A stretch of DNA of 64,000 bases, taken from assembly GCA_944472155.2 (NCBI GenBank), contig OX235271.1, forward strand, positions 38,986,633 through 39,050,632. The letters are read 5' to 3'. This document shows, piece by piece, positions 1-10,224 of this stretch (position 1 is its first letter; every line of letters begins with the position of its first letter). The DNA is from Trichobilharzia szidati. Taxonomy: Eukaryota > Platyhelminthes > Trematoda > Strigeidida > Schistosomatidae. The position numbers were made by a program, and so were the translations under genes. The notes under the pieces are model-generated. The model did no database searches and had not been told where the DNA came from. It worked only from the letters and a program-made list of their open reading frames with translations.

Positions 1-775
1 GTAGTTTACTATCCTGCTCCCTTTCACAAGTAAAAGTAAGCGAAGGATGGACGTTGTTGAATTTCAGCAACATCTCGTCTGCGTTTAAATTCCCATCAGC
101 TAAGATGAATGTATCATCGAAATATCGGTAATACATATCAAACTCCTTGAAGATGAGGCAGTAACTCATTGAAGAAGACATTGCGAAATGGTCGCACTAT
201 GTCGTGAATTGGCAGAAGTAAGAATTCATGCATTGGCCATTGGATCGGGTCCCAGTAGCTCGATGGTCTACGAGCTCGCCTTGTTACCAGAAGGCCCTAG
301 GTTCAAACCCCAGTGGGTTCGTGATGCTGAATAGTCCCGAATTAGGACGAAACAGCTGACTGTCCAGTACTCCCAGGTCTTCCGGTGGTTCTCTAACTGA
401 TGTCACCTCATGATGAAATCCTCCATGCAATCACACAAAATCCCTACAAAACCAATACTTCAATTTCCCATTTTCAAGTTTTGCAAGGAAGAAGTCAGGC
501 CTAATGGTGAACCCATAGCTGTTCTATCTACTCGTCGGTAGTATGAATTATTCAAGACAAAGTGAACATACATTGTGCATTTAAGAAGTAATTCTTTTAG
601 GCTACACAAAGGAATTCCGAAGTCCAATCGCCTTTCGGTGATTTCTTGACAAATGTAATCTACCGTTTCTATAAGTGGTACATTCATGAGTAGTGATGAT
701 ACATCTATGGATAACATGCGTTTATCCCTCACATTAGTCTTGTATATTTTAGAAATGAAGTCGAAGACACTACTA
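1..775 (-). mobile_element. Penelope-like element, reverse transcriptase fragment split by a SINE
   Basis: Minus-strand pieces at 456-775 and 1-189 together read as a PLE reverse transcriptase. The first piece gives VFDFISKIYKTNVRDKRMLS, the motif DVSS, then NVPLIETVDYICQEI and AMGSPLG. The second gives EFDMYYRYFDDTFILADG with the catalytic Y-x-D-D-type motif (YFDD), then FNNVHPSLTFT. A + strand hammerhead-SINE (190-455) lies between them, so it jumped into the older PLE copy. The piece is open at the left window edge. Stops and the insertion make it a dead copy. Confidence 0.8.
190..455 (+). mobile_element. Hammerhead-SINE (family B, tail type 2)
   Basis: Unit with the family's leader (GAATTGGCAGAAGT), a tRNA-like head (GGGTCCCAGTAGCTCGATGG, then box-B-like GGTTCAAACCCC), a hammerhead-like body at about 328-390 (CTGAATAG, GTCCC..GGAC, GAAAC, then GTCCAGTACTCC) and a tail ending CCTCCATGCAATC. 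The conserved CTGANGA core is altered (CTGAATA), so cleavage is doubtful. Inserted in a PLE. Confidence 0.75.
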
Positions 776-799
776 ATTTATAAATCTACTGCATATTAA

Positions 800-905
800 A
801 GCTCGCACTGAAGATATTGTCCAGGAAGACAATGAAACTTTAGCAACTGAACTACCCAGATGAGGGATTACAACGACATCAAAATATTTATAAATTTCAA
901 TATAT
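800..905 (+). mobile_element. PLE terminal fragment with hammerhead core
   Basis: CTGAAGA at 808-814, a perfect 6-bp helix ATTGTC/GACAAT (816-821 and 828-833) with a CAGGAA loop, then GAAAC at 834-838. This is the order CUGANGA, stem II, GAAA of a hammerhead ribozyme. Related blocks with the same CTGAAGATGTTGTC core recur near 19040, 25367, 13790 and 43040, two of them next to PLE endonuclease sequence. A cleavage triplet with a clear stem I is not evident, so activity is uncertain. Confidence 0.55.
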
Positions 906-928
906 AAAAAATCTCCATTGAGACATAT

Positions 929-1395
929 AGAAAACAGAAAGACTGAGCGAAGAAATATTTACTTTTCAATTAGATCCTCATCTCTGGTTCTACTCTAATA
1001 TGTGTATATAGCATTTTTATTACAATACACAACAGTTTACCAATCAAGTGGCACTGATATGTTTGTTAACAATAATTAGTCAGTGTCAACAAGTCAATGG
1101 GTTGATAATAAACGAAGAAAATCAATACACATTTAAAAGGTAGAAATGATTAGAATAAATTAATTTTACAAGGATAACATCTTTTAAATGTGTATTGATT
1201 TTCTTCGTTTATTATCAACCCAATGCTTGACATGTTGACGCTGACTAATTATTGTTAACAAACATATCAGTGCCACTTGATTGGTAAACTGTTGTGTATT
1301 GTAATAAAAATGCTATATACACATATTAGAGTAGAGCCAGAGATGAGGATCTAATTGAAAAGTAAATATTTCTTCGCTCAATCTTTCTGTTTTCT
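929..1395. repeat. Foldback: long inverted repeat, 41-bp loop
   Basis: Bases 929-1139 are repeated as the reverse complement at 1181-1395 with only scattered differences. Arms are about 211-215 bp and the loop is about 41 bp. No coding sequence is visible. It could be a MITE-like foldback element or a local inverted duplication. Confidence 0.9.
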
Positions 1396-1399
1396 AAAT

Positions 1400-1935
1400 T
1401 TATAAATTTGTATAATATATGTCATAAAATCTACTCATTCCCATGTCACTTTGTAACTGTTTACATGAGGCATAAGATTTGTAACTGCTGGCAACCACAT
1501 GCAAGGACTGTCGTCTTAATCAACGGAACTCGAGAAAGATTCGGTGGTTCGTACCTATATATCTGTAAATACAGTAGGGAAACTAAGACGTTATATATAC
1601 AATAGATGAATGCTTAAATAGCTTCAGTGAGTTTAATCGTCGGCTATTATGCATTGATGAATCCTTTTTTGTATTTGCATGGTTCCCGTATACAACATAG
1701 TATATACTACCGATTGATACCACACAAGAACAAATCCATGAATATTATAATAATTTGCAAGATGTTAACAACCGAGTTTGGTGCCACTGACAAGTACCTT
1801 TCAACACTTTAATGACATTTGATGGTTTTCAGATATAATTAGAAAAAAGAGGTTAATATTGATGCACTCTGATCATCCTACGATTCATAACTTTTAACCC
1901 TGAAGAGTTGATAGAAGCTTGGATAATTCAATTTC
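1400..1935. other. No recognised feature
   Basis: AT-rich sequence after the foldback. Short open frames here show no family likeness. Confidence 0.5.
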
Positions 1936-1939
1936 AGTG

Positions 1940-2140
1940 CGTCGGTGGCACAACGGTTAGGACTCTCGCTGACCATGCACATGGTCTGAGGTCCAATCCC
2001 CTGCCGACGCACACCTGATATCAATGGTCGGCCTGCAAAATTGGGCTACCGATATCACATACTGAAAATTCCATACTTGTACCAAAAATACGGTTTGAAG
2101 TCAAGCTATAATCAAAAAATTATTATCCTTATTATCCCCT
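1940..2140 (+). mobile_element. tRNA-headed SINE, group A1
   Basis: Head GTCGGTGGCACAACGGTTAG with box-B-like GGTCCAATCCCC, then the A1 body (GATATCAATGGTCGGCCTGC) and tail GCTGAAAATTCCATACTTGT-type sequence ending in an A-rich stretch. Other A1 copies are at 7482, 11562, 29246 and 38928. Confidence 0.8.
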
Positions 2141-2231
2141 TGAACTCTGAGGGGAACCTATGACTTCAACAGCACATTCACATTTCACAGTGTTCTCTGT
2201 ATGCCTCCCCAGCTGGCTCCACGAATGACCA

Positions 2232-2475
2232 ATGCGTCGGTGGCATAGCAGTTAGGACGCCCGCCGACCATGCACATGCCCCGGGGTTCGATCCCCGACA
2301 GCAGACGCACTCCTTTACCTCGCTAAGCCAGAAATAATGCTGGTGAAGAGGAAAGGTTGGGCATGAGGCTAGCAACCCCATCCTGTAAAATTAACACTGC
2401 TACAGAAACTTCAAGCCACTAGCTTGAAGCCCTATGTTCCACTGGGGAACGTGAAGGAAAAAAAACAAAAAAATG
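2232..2475 (+). mobile_element. tRNA-headed SINE, group A2
   Basis: Head GCGTCGGTGGCATAGCAGTT, box-B-like GGTTCGATCCCC, body CCTCGCTAAGCCAG and GGTTGGGCATGAGGCTAGCA, and tail GAAGCCCTATGTTCCACTGG ending in an A run. The tail matches the 3' end of the RTE elements in this window. Confidence 0.85.
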
Positions 2476-2487
2476 ACTGACCATAGA

Positions 2488-3066
2488 CTCTTACCTCCTC
2501 CTCCTCATACTATTTAATCTATGTCATCCTCAGACCCATGCCAGACTCGTTGTTTCCCATTCAAGTTTCATTGGAGCTATGGCCTACATACAGCTGGATG
2601 TCACTCATTCAGACTTCATAAAGTCCATTTCCACTTTCTTTGGAATATTTGTTAAGCATAAGGTTCTTGATTGCTTTATTGACAAAGTTTCTTCTTGCTA
2701 GTCCCCTCTGACCATCTGATCCTGAATGCAGAGCAAACGCAGTTGTTGATCAAAAGTTTGCAGCTTGTTGGAAATGCTTTCTATGGCGCACCAAGTCTCT
2801 GACTTATACAAAAAATTGACTAAACATTGGTGGTGAAAATCCGAATCATGTTCGTAAAGCTCAGTGCAGAAGATTTCAAAGCTGATTTCAGAGTGATGAA
2901 GATCCTGTCATCGACAACATCCTCATCCGTATTGTCGCTTGTAATTGAAACAACTCTGTTTAGATAATTAGAAGAAGGGATCTCCTTCAAATTTCCCCCA
3001 TCAATAGTGATTGGTGCTTCTTGTTGTTGTTGCTTTTTTCCAAGTATCTTAACCACTCCCATCTTC
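2488..3066 (-). mobile_element. RTE-type LINE 3' fragment, old copy
   Basis: Reverse complement contains the C-terminal part of an RTE reverse transcriptase with many breaks. It has PITIDGGNLKEIPSSNYLNR followed by VVSITSDNTDEDV (family form T-I-N-G-R-x-L-K-E-V-T-S-F-T-Y-L-G-S-I-V-S), and a poly-Gln codon run just before it. Strongly decayed compared with the copies at 14.0, 25.8 and 31.9 kb. Confidence 0.75.
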
Positions 3067-3522
3067 TCTAGGATAGCAAACTTAGGCCTGAATAATTATT
3101 CTGTCACAATAAAATAAAACCAATTTTCTTTTTCAACTCAAGAAACTTCACGATTGATGAAAGTGATATGAAATACTCCAAAAGATATCATCAAATATTA
3201 ATATGACAAAAAATTGGTATATTCTCATAGTGCTAATCAGAGTAGAAGCAAGTTTTACCTGATGACTAGCGATCTGCTTAATATATTTTATCATTTCTTG
3301 AATGATCATACCTTCTTATCACTAGTGTTTAATAAATGATAAGAATATGTTTAAATAATTTATTACAAGTGCAGATTTTACCCTAAGGACTCATTAGGCA
3401 AGTGCACACTGATTTCTGTATAAAAATGGCATTCATTTCTCAAGGTTATAAATTTTTGTTTACACAATTACAGTTGAAAACATGTCTAACATGTTACACA
3501 ACTTTCTCAGTCAGCGTGCCAT

Positions 3523-3931
3523 TATTTTATTATTACTGTCTCCTTTAGTTCCTAGAGGAACATAGGGATTCAGCCACACAACTCCATTGCGTTCGGTTCT
3601 CCGCCAACATTTTCACCTGGCTCCACGTCTACCCACATGCTGTCATCTCCTCTTCACATCACCTCCTCCATATCACCCTTGGACGACCAACTCACCGCTT
3701 CCCCTTCGCCTTCCACTCGAGAGAGAGAGACAGCCTGACGTGTGATGTCACTTGATGGTGGTTTGTTTTCTCAGAATATGGCCAGTCAATCCACCTCCAT
3801 TTCTTCCTGCATATTTGTTGCACAATTGGTTCCTGATGGGTTGGTTCTCTCCCAGAGATTCCTGTGGCTGATCTTTTCTGGTCGGCCATCCGATCTTGAG
3901 TAGTATTGGGAGAATACAGCTGTTGATGAAG
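3523..3931 (-). mobile_element. RTE-type LINE 3' end
   Basis: The reverse complement ends at GTTCCTCTAGGAACTAAAGG plus a TAAT-rich tail. It carries the C-terminal motif seen in all copies (WRWIDWPYSEKT, then LEWKAKGKR). A GA-repeat replaces part of the reading frame. It abuts an A2-type SINE on its right. Confidence 0.8.
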
Positions 3932-4165
3932 ATGGTACAGCGGTAAAATTCTCGCCAAACACACCGCATGTGGTTCGGGGTTCGATCCCCAGCCACGGAC
4001 TTACTCCTTTACCTCGCTAAGCCAGTAATAAGACTGGTAAAGAGGGAAGGTTGGGCATGAGGCTGGCAACCCCATCCAGTAAAAGTAAATACCACTGCTA
4101 CCGAAACTTCAAGCCACTAGCTTGAAACCCTATGTTCCACTAGGAACGTAAAGGAATAAAAAAAA
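3932..4165 (+). mobile_element. tRNA-headed SINE, group A2 variant
   Basis: Head lacks the first bases (starts TGGTACAGCGGTAAAATTCT), carries CGCATGTGGTTCGGGGTTCG and the A2 body and tail (CCTATGTTCCACTAGGAACG). The anticodon-arm region differs from other A2 copies and matches the copies at 20716 and 56228, so this is a subgroup. Confidence 0.8.
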
Positions 4166-4619
4166 TGATTTAAGCAAGCCAATCTGTAGTATAAACCAAT
4201 CGCTTAGTCAGCCTGCCAATTGTTCTCATACTGGTGTTCAGAAGTACACTGTCTGTCTTATGATGAGTGTTGAAATTTTCTGAAAAAGGTGTTGTGAATA
4301 GGGTATGTAATTCTCTGATACTCTTATTGAAAATTACAAGCTTTGCATATTACGTACTCCATTTACTGATAAAGCTATCTTCTATTTGTGATTTTTCACT
4401 GAATTGGACTATTTCACCAGTAAGTAGCATATGAAGGCAACAATAATTTATATAAGGATTAGTCTTTGGCTGCACCTCTCAGAAGCTCCATTATAGTATG
4501 CAGAAAGATTTTTCAAAACGACAAAGAGAGACGTATAGAACAGCTGGACTGTAGTTTTGATATTTGGATTATGCGTCAGACTGTTGGAAGCGAGAAGGCA
4601 GAAATATGTTAGACTGATA

Positions 4620-5355
4620 AAAAGACTGCAGAAAATCTGAACATCTAGGATGATTATGCCTCATGTTATGCAAACTTGAAGACTTACATGCAAAAACTAA
4701 CAAGTTGGCAGAAGAGACAGGTGGTAAAGGCAGAAGTCCGAGTGAACACAGAGAAGATGGATATGATGAAGATAACCAACCAACAACAGCAAACAGCGAT
4801 CACTATCAACGGAATGAATTTAAAAGAGGTCAATTCCTTTGCTAATCTAAGCAGCATCGTTTCAACTACAAGGGACAGCACGGATGAGAATATCTTAGGG
4901 AGGGTCAGAAAAACCAGACATAAATTCATCACTCAAATCAATTTAAAAATCTTCATCACTAATACTTACGAGCACAAATCGGATTCTCAACACCGATGTT
5001 TAGTCAATTCTTTTTTATAAATCAGAGACTTGGAATGCCGTTTTTAACAAGCTGCAGTAGGAAACTCCGGGAACGAACCAATCAATAGAGTGTCACCTGA
5101 TAAATACCCAGATGAAAATAAAAATAGATAGTACACGCGTTGTGGATACAGTTGAGTGAAATTATGCGCTATGCAGGTCATAGCTTGACTAGAACACTAA
5201 TGGGAAACGATAAGTTGACCGTGGGTTCGACGGTGACACTGAGTAGATGGTGTGAGAAGGAGATGAGAGAGAGCTTGTAGATAACCGTGGAGCCAGTTGA
5301 AGAGGACTGCTGTTGAAGCCCTATGTTCCATTCAAAACCTAATGGAATAATTATG
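4620..5355 (+). mobile_element. RTE-type LINE 3' part, sense copy
   Basis: Reads DDYASCYANLKTYMQKLTSW from the catalytic DD on, then VNTEKMDMMKITNQQQQTAI and TINGMNLKEVNSFANLSS. It is followed by a decayed stretch and the usual end (GGAGCCAGTTGAAG, then GAAGCCCTATGTTCCATT). Family order is as in the antisense copies. Frameshifts make it nonfunctional. Confidence 0.8.
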
Positions 5356-5390
5356 TACCTCTAAGTATTGGTTTTGTGGGGATTTTGTTT

Positions 5391-5750
5391 GATTGCATGG
5401 AGGATTTCATTATAAGCTGACATCAGTTAGAGAACCATTGGAAAACCTGGGAGTACTGGACAGCCAGCTGTTTCGTCCCATTTTTGGACTCCTCAGTGGT
5501 ACTCATCCACTGGGGTTCGAACCCAGGACCTTTTGATTACAAGGCGAGCTCGCATACCATTGAACCACTGGGACCTGATCCAATGGCCCATGAAATCTAA
5601 CCAGAAAGTCCTCGGTTCGAACCTAGGCGATGGGTGCATACTGTGAAGAGTCCCAAACTAGGACGAAACAGCTATCCAGTACTCCTTGCAGGTTTTTCAA
5701 TGGTTCTCTAATTGATATCAGCTCATGATGAAGTCCTCCATGCAATAATG
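5391..5750. mobile_element. Mirrored pair of hammerhead-SINEs (family B, tail type 2)
   Basis: Minus unit 5391-5592 and plus unit 5593-5750 meet head to head. Both carry the type-2 tail (GATTGCATGGAGGATTTCAT in the minus unit, its complement in the plus unit), tRNA-like boxes (GGTTCGAACC) and a hammerhead-like body. In the plus unit: GTGAAGAGTCCC, then GGACGAAAC and CTATCCAGTACTCC. Both cores are slightly broken. Confidence 0.75.
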
Positions 5751-5884
5751 TATCTGTTATGATTTTCGTTTAGCCTATAGGATGCAGAAAAACAAATAGC
5801 ATCCATTTGAGCTATAAGTCATCTGTTTTATTATTTCAGCACTAATCTATATATTGAGTTAAATAACTTTTTTCAATTACACAG

Positions 5885-5990
5885 TATTTCTTTCATTTAA
5901 TAAAATACACACAGGGATACAGTATTATTTACTGATGACGAAGTTTCAAGCACAGCTGATTACTTACAATCATATCAAGGCCCTCCCCCC
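5885..5990 (-). mobile_element. PLE terminal fragment
   Basis: Shares ATACAGTATTATTTAC and the block TGATGACGAAGTTTCAAGCA with the pieces at 38700-38820 and 43990-44060, which flank a PLE. Short and decayed. Confidence 0.4.
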
Positions 5991-5999
5991 CACCTTCTA

Positions 6000-6550
6000 A
6001 AAACAGAAACAACGTGCAAAATGTGAACAGCTTTGAGTATTAAGCTTTATGAAGAGATTTTCATTCATATACAACTTATTATTTTTATATTCAAATAAAT
6101 TAAGGAGTAGAATGCTGTTGGATTAATACGTGTGGTAGGTGCAAGTTAGTCAACATGTTAGTGTTATTCTGTAGTTGGAAATCGATCAATTTAACATGGT
6201 AACTATTTATATTGTGATTACTAAAGATGTTAAAGACAAAAATAAGTACTTGACTGTATACCACTAGACTTATTTATTAACAAGTAAATTGTTTCATTTC
6301 GATTGCTTAAGTATTACTAAGTATGCGTACTCGAATCAAGTTAATAAACCACTAAATCACACTTGTGAAAAAACAAAATAATGTATGGAAAGAATACCTA
6401 AAACTACAGAATATAACTGTGTAGAAAAAAGAAATACTCAATCAGGTGCATTGTCTGGTGTTTCACTTGTACACTAACACTTTCATTTGTAACAAGGAAC
6501 ATTATAAAACAGGATTTTTCAAAGAAAAAAAGTTAAAACTTCAAGTGTGA
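6000..6550. other. No recognised feature
   Basis: AT-rich, no open frame of note and no repeat recognised. Confidence 0.5.
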
Positions 6551-6552
6551 CA

Positions 6553-6785
6553 GGAGATTGATATCAGTTAGAGAACCATCGAAGGTTAGCTAGCTAGTTC
6601 TGAACAGATGTTTTGTTCCTCCTTAAGAACTCGTCTTCAGTACACAGTACCGCCAACAGGGTTCGAACCCAGGACTAGGATTCCTGGGTTAGTTAGTCAG
6701 GTCCTAATTGGCGAATGGTCTGCGTACTCAACTCGTAACCAGAAGGTCCTAGGTTCGAACCCTCACAGAAGCGTGCTGCCAATAA
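6553..6785. mobile_element. Mirrored pair of hammerhead-SINEs, decayed
   Basis: A minus unit (starts TGATATCAGTTAGAGAACCA, contains TTTTGTTCCTCCTTAAGAAC and GGGTTCGAACCC) is followed by the head of a plus unit (AATGGTCTGCGTACTCAACT, then GTCCTAGGTTCGAACCC). The plus unit stops where a LINE tail begins at about 6783. Confidence 0.6.
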
Positions 6786-6850
6786 TAATAATGATTTACT
6801 TTATTCACAATAAACAGTACTTGTGATACAGAATGGAATTTTCAGCATTA
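6783..6850 (-). mobile_element. LINE 3' tail fragment (CR1-like family)
   Basis: Reverse complement of TTCCATTCTGTATCACAAGT and ACTGTTTATTG, with AATAAAGTAAA and a TTA-repeat end. The same tail ends the element at 59755-60428 and recurs at 58285-58360. Confidence 0.6.
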
Positions 6851-7260
6851 ATCGCAATATTGCATCTAATTTCCTCAAATTATAAATAAAATTAATCACA
6901 CAGAAAATCCTCCACATTTACAATAGGGGTTATGTCGAAAACATGCAGCATATAAAATGGAAATAATAATAATGATAGCAGCTAAGATAATGATAATAAT
7001 ACAAGTGGAAATTGCCGTGGGCTTTCTTCACACAGTATTTTCGATGCGGTATACAAATCCTTGCATGATTAAAAATATCGAATATGATGTTCTCTTTACA
7101 TGATATGGTGAGGGAAAAAACAAAGATTACAGCAGTGATAGATATAAGCTGGTGTTTGCAGTTATGAAAGTAAAAACAAAGAATCAACAGGACCATAAAT
7201 ATAATAGAAATAATAAAAGTAAAACTTGAAGGTATATAAGGATGGATGGAGGAGATTGTT
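6851..7260. other. No recognised feature
   Basis: AT-rich. The open frame on the minus strand is low-complexity and shows no motif. Confidence 0.5.
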
Positions 7261-7267
7261 TATTTAT

Positions 7268-7410
7268 TAGATGAAAAAAGGTTAGTTAAGTTCCAAACTA
7301 AGGCAAAACAGCTGTCAAGTACTTCTTGGTTTTTATTGATTCTCTCTCTCTCTCTCACTGATATCAATCCACAGTCAAACTTGAAACGAATCAAATCGCT
7401 AAAAACTAAC
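7268..7410 (+). mobile_element. Hammerhead-SINE body and tail, 5' truncated
   Basis: Starts at AGTTCCAAACTAAGGC, then AAAACAGCTGTCAAGTACTT, TCTCACTGATATCAATCC and the type-1 tail CAGTCAAACTTGAAACGAAT. A TC microsatellite grew inside it. No tRNA-like head. Confidence 0.6.
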
Positions 7411-7481
7411 TTTTGAAGAATTCTGACTAATTCGTTCACTAGGTGTTTTCTTGATCTTTTACTTGAAGAGCATTAATCTAC

Positions 7482-7690
7482 ATCGTGCGTCGGTGGCACA
7501 GTGGTTAGGACTCTCGCCGACCATGCACATGGTCCGGGGTCCGATCTCCTGCTGAAGCACACCCGATATCTATGGTTGGCCTGAAAAATTTGGGCTACCG
7601 ATATCCATGCTGAAAATTCCATACTTGTATTGAAAATACAGTGTGGCATCAAGCTGTAATCAAAAAATAAATAAAAAATAAAATATGAGA
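7482..7690 (+). mobile_element. tRNA-headed SINE, group A1
   Basis: Head GCGTCGGTGGCACAGTGGTT, body GATATCTATGGTTGGCCTGA, tail CTGAAAATTCCATACTTGTA then GTGTGGCATCAAGCTGTAAT and an AAAT-rich end. Confidence 0.8.
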
Positions 7691-8099
7691 GGTACACGTA
7701 TACGAGAATAATTCAAAATGGCATTTTAACTGACAGTGTTGTTTGATGTGAGTGATTTCCAGCTAGTCATATCAGTAAGGAGTACTCATCACAGGATTCA
7801 ATTGTGTTTCCCAAGTTTAAAACAAATTCTCCTGATTCTTTCATTGTCAATTCACTGATTGGTCGAGAGTGTCATCCAAAAATTTATTAGAAATCTGGAG
7901 GGCTTTCAAGTCCTTCCTTGATAAACTTGTCTTTATGAGATGAAATCGAAATTGCACTAAATGGCAGCTGGACAAAAGCTCATTTGAAAACACCATGAAG
8001 GAATAACAGATTAAGGCCAACAGGAATTAGACTTATTGTTATTTATGTACAAATACTTTGTAAATTTCATATTTGTACGCTTCAAAAAGGAAACGCTTA

Positions 8100-8725
8100 T
8101 CTTTCTAAAGAATGGATACTGAAGAGAGAGTACTCTTTTCGATAACCTCTTCTTCATCAGGCTCTACAGTTATACATACATTATAGTGAATGAATGAATG
8201 AATTAGTGTTATGAACAACATTAATGTTGTTTAAATAATATCGAATCAATAATATTGATAGATTACAGCTCAATAGCATTAACATAAAATAAGTTGAATT
8301 TCAGAAAAATTAGGAAAGATAATATTACAAATTCATGAGTTTATATTCTCTACTGAAGTTCTGGGCAGAAGTAGTGTCTGGAGTTGCTTCTTTTGGACAC
8401 AGAGCACTGGTTGTTTGAGGCGAATTGCAATAGCCTCTGCTGTTTGGATCATGCGGTGCTTCGACGATTTTGGCAATTTATTAGGCACCTGGTAGATGAT
8501 AGAGAAGGATTCTTCCACACTGACTTTGTGGCCGGTTTGCACCAGATGGTCCAGTATCGAACTGTTAATGGTTTTCACTACACCTTTACTTAGCCATATA
8601 GGGATATGTTCTCGAGTGAGCACGAAAAATCAAGTTCCTAGAGCAACGGCCAATGTAACTGGCCCCACAACGCTTATCAACGCTTATCTTTCTGTTAAGA
8701 GTTATCTACATATGCCGTCTTAAGG
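8100..8725 (-). mobile_element. Penelope-like element, GIY-YIG end and 3' terminus
   Basis: Minus strand gives a GIY-YIG-type core (ASYIG, then R-C-S-R-N-L) near 8640-8665 running into a 96-residue frame 8333-8623: REHIPIWLSKGVV, then HLVQTGHKV, ETAEAIAIR-type segment and CVQKKQLQTLLLP. This is the order of the PLE endonuclease domain. Downstream at about 8130-8160 the minus strand has AGCCTGATGAAGAAGAGG, then TATCGAAAAG, the PLE end motif seen at 27.05 and 47.48 kb. A frameshift separates the two parts. Confidence 0.75.
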
Positions 8726-9390
8726 TATAAGTATATTTCTTCTAACTAAAAATAGACACGTCTGGCAGCCTTCTCATAAGCTGATGCTTTAAGCAGATGT
8801 CGCGCTTATTAATCGTCTATCGGGACATAATTAAAGAATTCATTCAGAAAATCAAAATGATTTAGCCAGTGAGAGGATTCTCGCTACATCTTTAATAGCT
8901 AAATTTTTTTTTAATGTAAGAGCTGTATTTCCTAACACTTATTTTAACTCACGATTCAATGTTGTTTATCCTCCTAAGTGTCAAAAGCGGCTGTGATATA
9001 AAGGGAAGGAATTGTTCAGGGCTATCAGGAAAAAAAAGAAAAAAACACACTCAAGTTTCCTAAGTTCTTATGAATCATTTGTTCCGTAATAAGACTTTAA
9101 ACAGCTGAATGGTTATAACTCCGTGGGACAGAACACTAAAGCGAACTGAAGAGTCTGATAGCATTGAGTTTTACAAACTATCGACTTCAAAGTCAAGCGT
9201 AAGAGGACACTTGGAATGCATATTAAAAGAGACATGTTTATTACTCGGTGAAGGCAGTGAAGGGTGGAAATATTACAAGCAGTGTGCAGAAGTTTTCATC
9301 TGAATTTTAGAAGGGGAACTGAAAGACCAGATATTTTTACTCGAACCATAGACTATTATTATAATGAAATAAAGACCAGTAAAAAATTAT
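8726..9390. other. No recognised feature
   Basis: Nothing recognised. Contains short homopolymer runs near 8910 and 9030. Confidence 0.4.
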
Positions 9391-9391
9391 A

Positions 9392-9557
9392 TTTGTAAAA
9401 TCTCAGCGATATTGAAATGAGTAATTCCAACGTTTCGTTCGGCAATCTGGTCCGAACTTCTTCAGGGAAATTAATCAAAATTAACATAACAGAGGTTTTA
9501 TATATAAAAGGCATATCTTTTGTTTTTAAAAATTTCAATATCGCTGAGATTTTACAA
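9392..9557. repeat. PLE terminal piece, inverted, with hammerhead-like core
   Basis: Bases 9392-9418 (AAATCTCAGCGATATTGAAA) recur inverted at 9531-9557. The segment between carries, on the minus strand, CTGAAGA (9459-9465), a perfect 6-bp helix GTTCGG/CCGAAC with a 9-base loop, and GAAAC (9432-9436). The same block occurs on the + strand at 10230-10340, so this is an inverted copy of one terminal unit. Confidence 0.65.
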
Positions 9558-9574
9558 GTACAATTTTTTTACAA

Positions 9575-9937
9575 ATGTCTACTTCTCACTTGGCGCCCAA
9601 ATATTTTAGAACTATTCTGTCAAATCTTGACGACAGTTCATTTGAATTATTTTGCTATCGAATTAAATTAACAAAGAAACTATGTAATTGGTACAATCAT
9701 CGTTGTCTGGAACAAAATGCAAATCCTAAATCCGTAGCTATCGAGTCACCTGACAACTCCAGTAGGTCGAATAAAGCAGCTCAATATTCAGAAAGAAGAC
9801 AATGCAATAAGTTCGACAGGGTGCTTAAACTAAACTCTAATCCTAAACACCATAATTTTGAAAATACGTCTAATCATAAAATTCTAGATACTAGCAGTTT
9901 GAACAGACATGAAGGTTTGATGTTAGCTGATGTATAG
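9575..9937 (+). CDS. Unrecognised 120-residue frame, probably part of a PLE-type element
   Basis: Open from MSTSHLAPKYFRTILSNLDD to a stop at 9935-9937. The first 29 or so codons are repeated nearly identically at 10357-10435, where they also follow the hammerhead-like terminal block. That ties the frame to the element rather than to a host gene. The rest is polar (NSSRSNKAAQ, SERRQCNKFDRV) without a motif I know. It may be the start of a PLE open frame; no reverse transcriptase motif is present. Confidence 0.4.
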   Translation: MSTSHLAPKYFRTILSNLDDSSFELFCYRIKLTKKLCNWYNHRCLEQNANPKSVAIESPDNSSRSNKAAQYSERRQCNKFDRVLKLNSNPKHHNFENTSNHKILDTSSLNRHEGLMLADV

Positions 9938-10224
9938 GAAATCCTGATTAATAAATAAAAATGGATATGTATCACTAATTAATAATACTTGGTCAAATTC
10001 CTGACTGTCTATATCTTCCTATGGAGACGTTAAGAAATGTTTTACAACTGTTTACCCACACACGCATGCACACTCTGTTTAAAGTGTTTAACAAAGGTAG
10101 ACCAATATTTGTAAGTCCGAGGTCAAATTTTGATCACAGCTCATACAATTTTGTTTATTATACTTGTTAATACTTGTTTTATGAATCATGATTGGACAAA
10201 GTTTTTAAAAACAAAAGATGTGCC

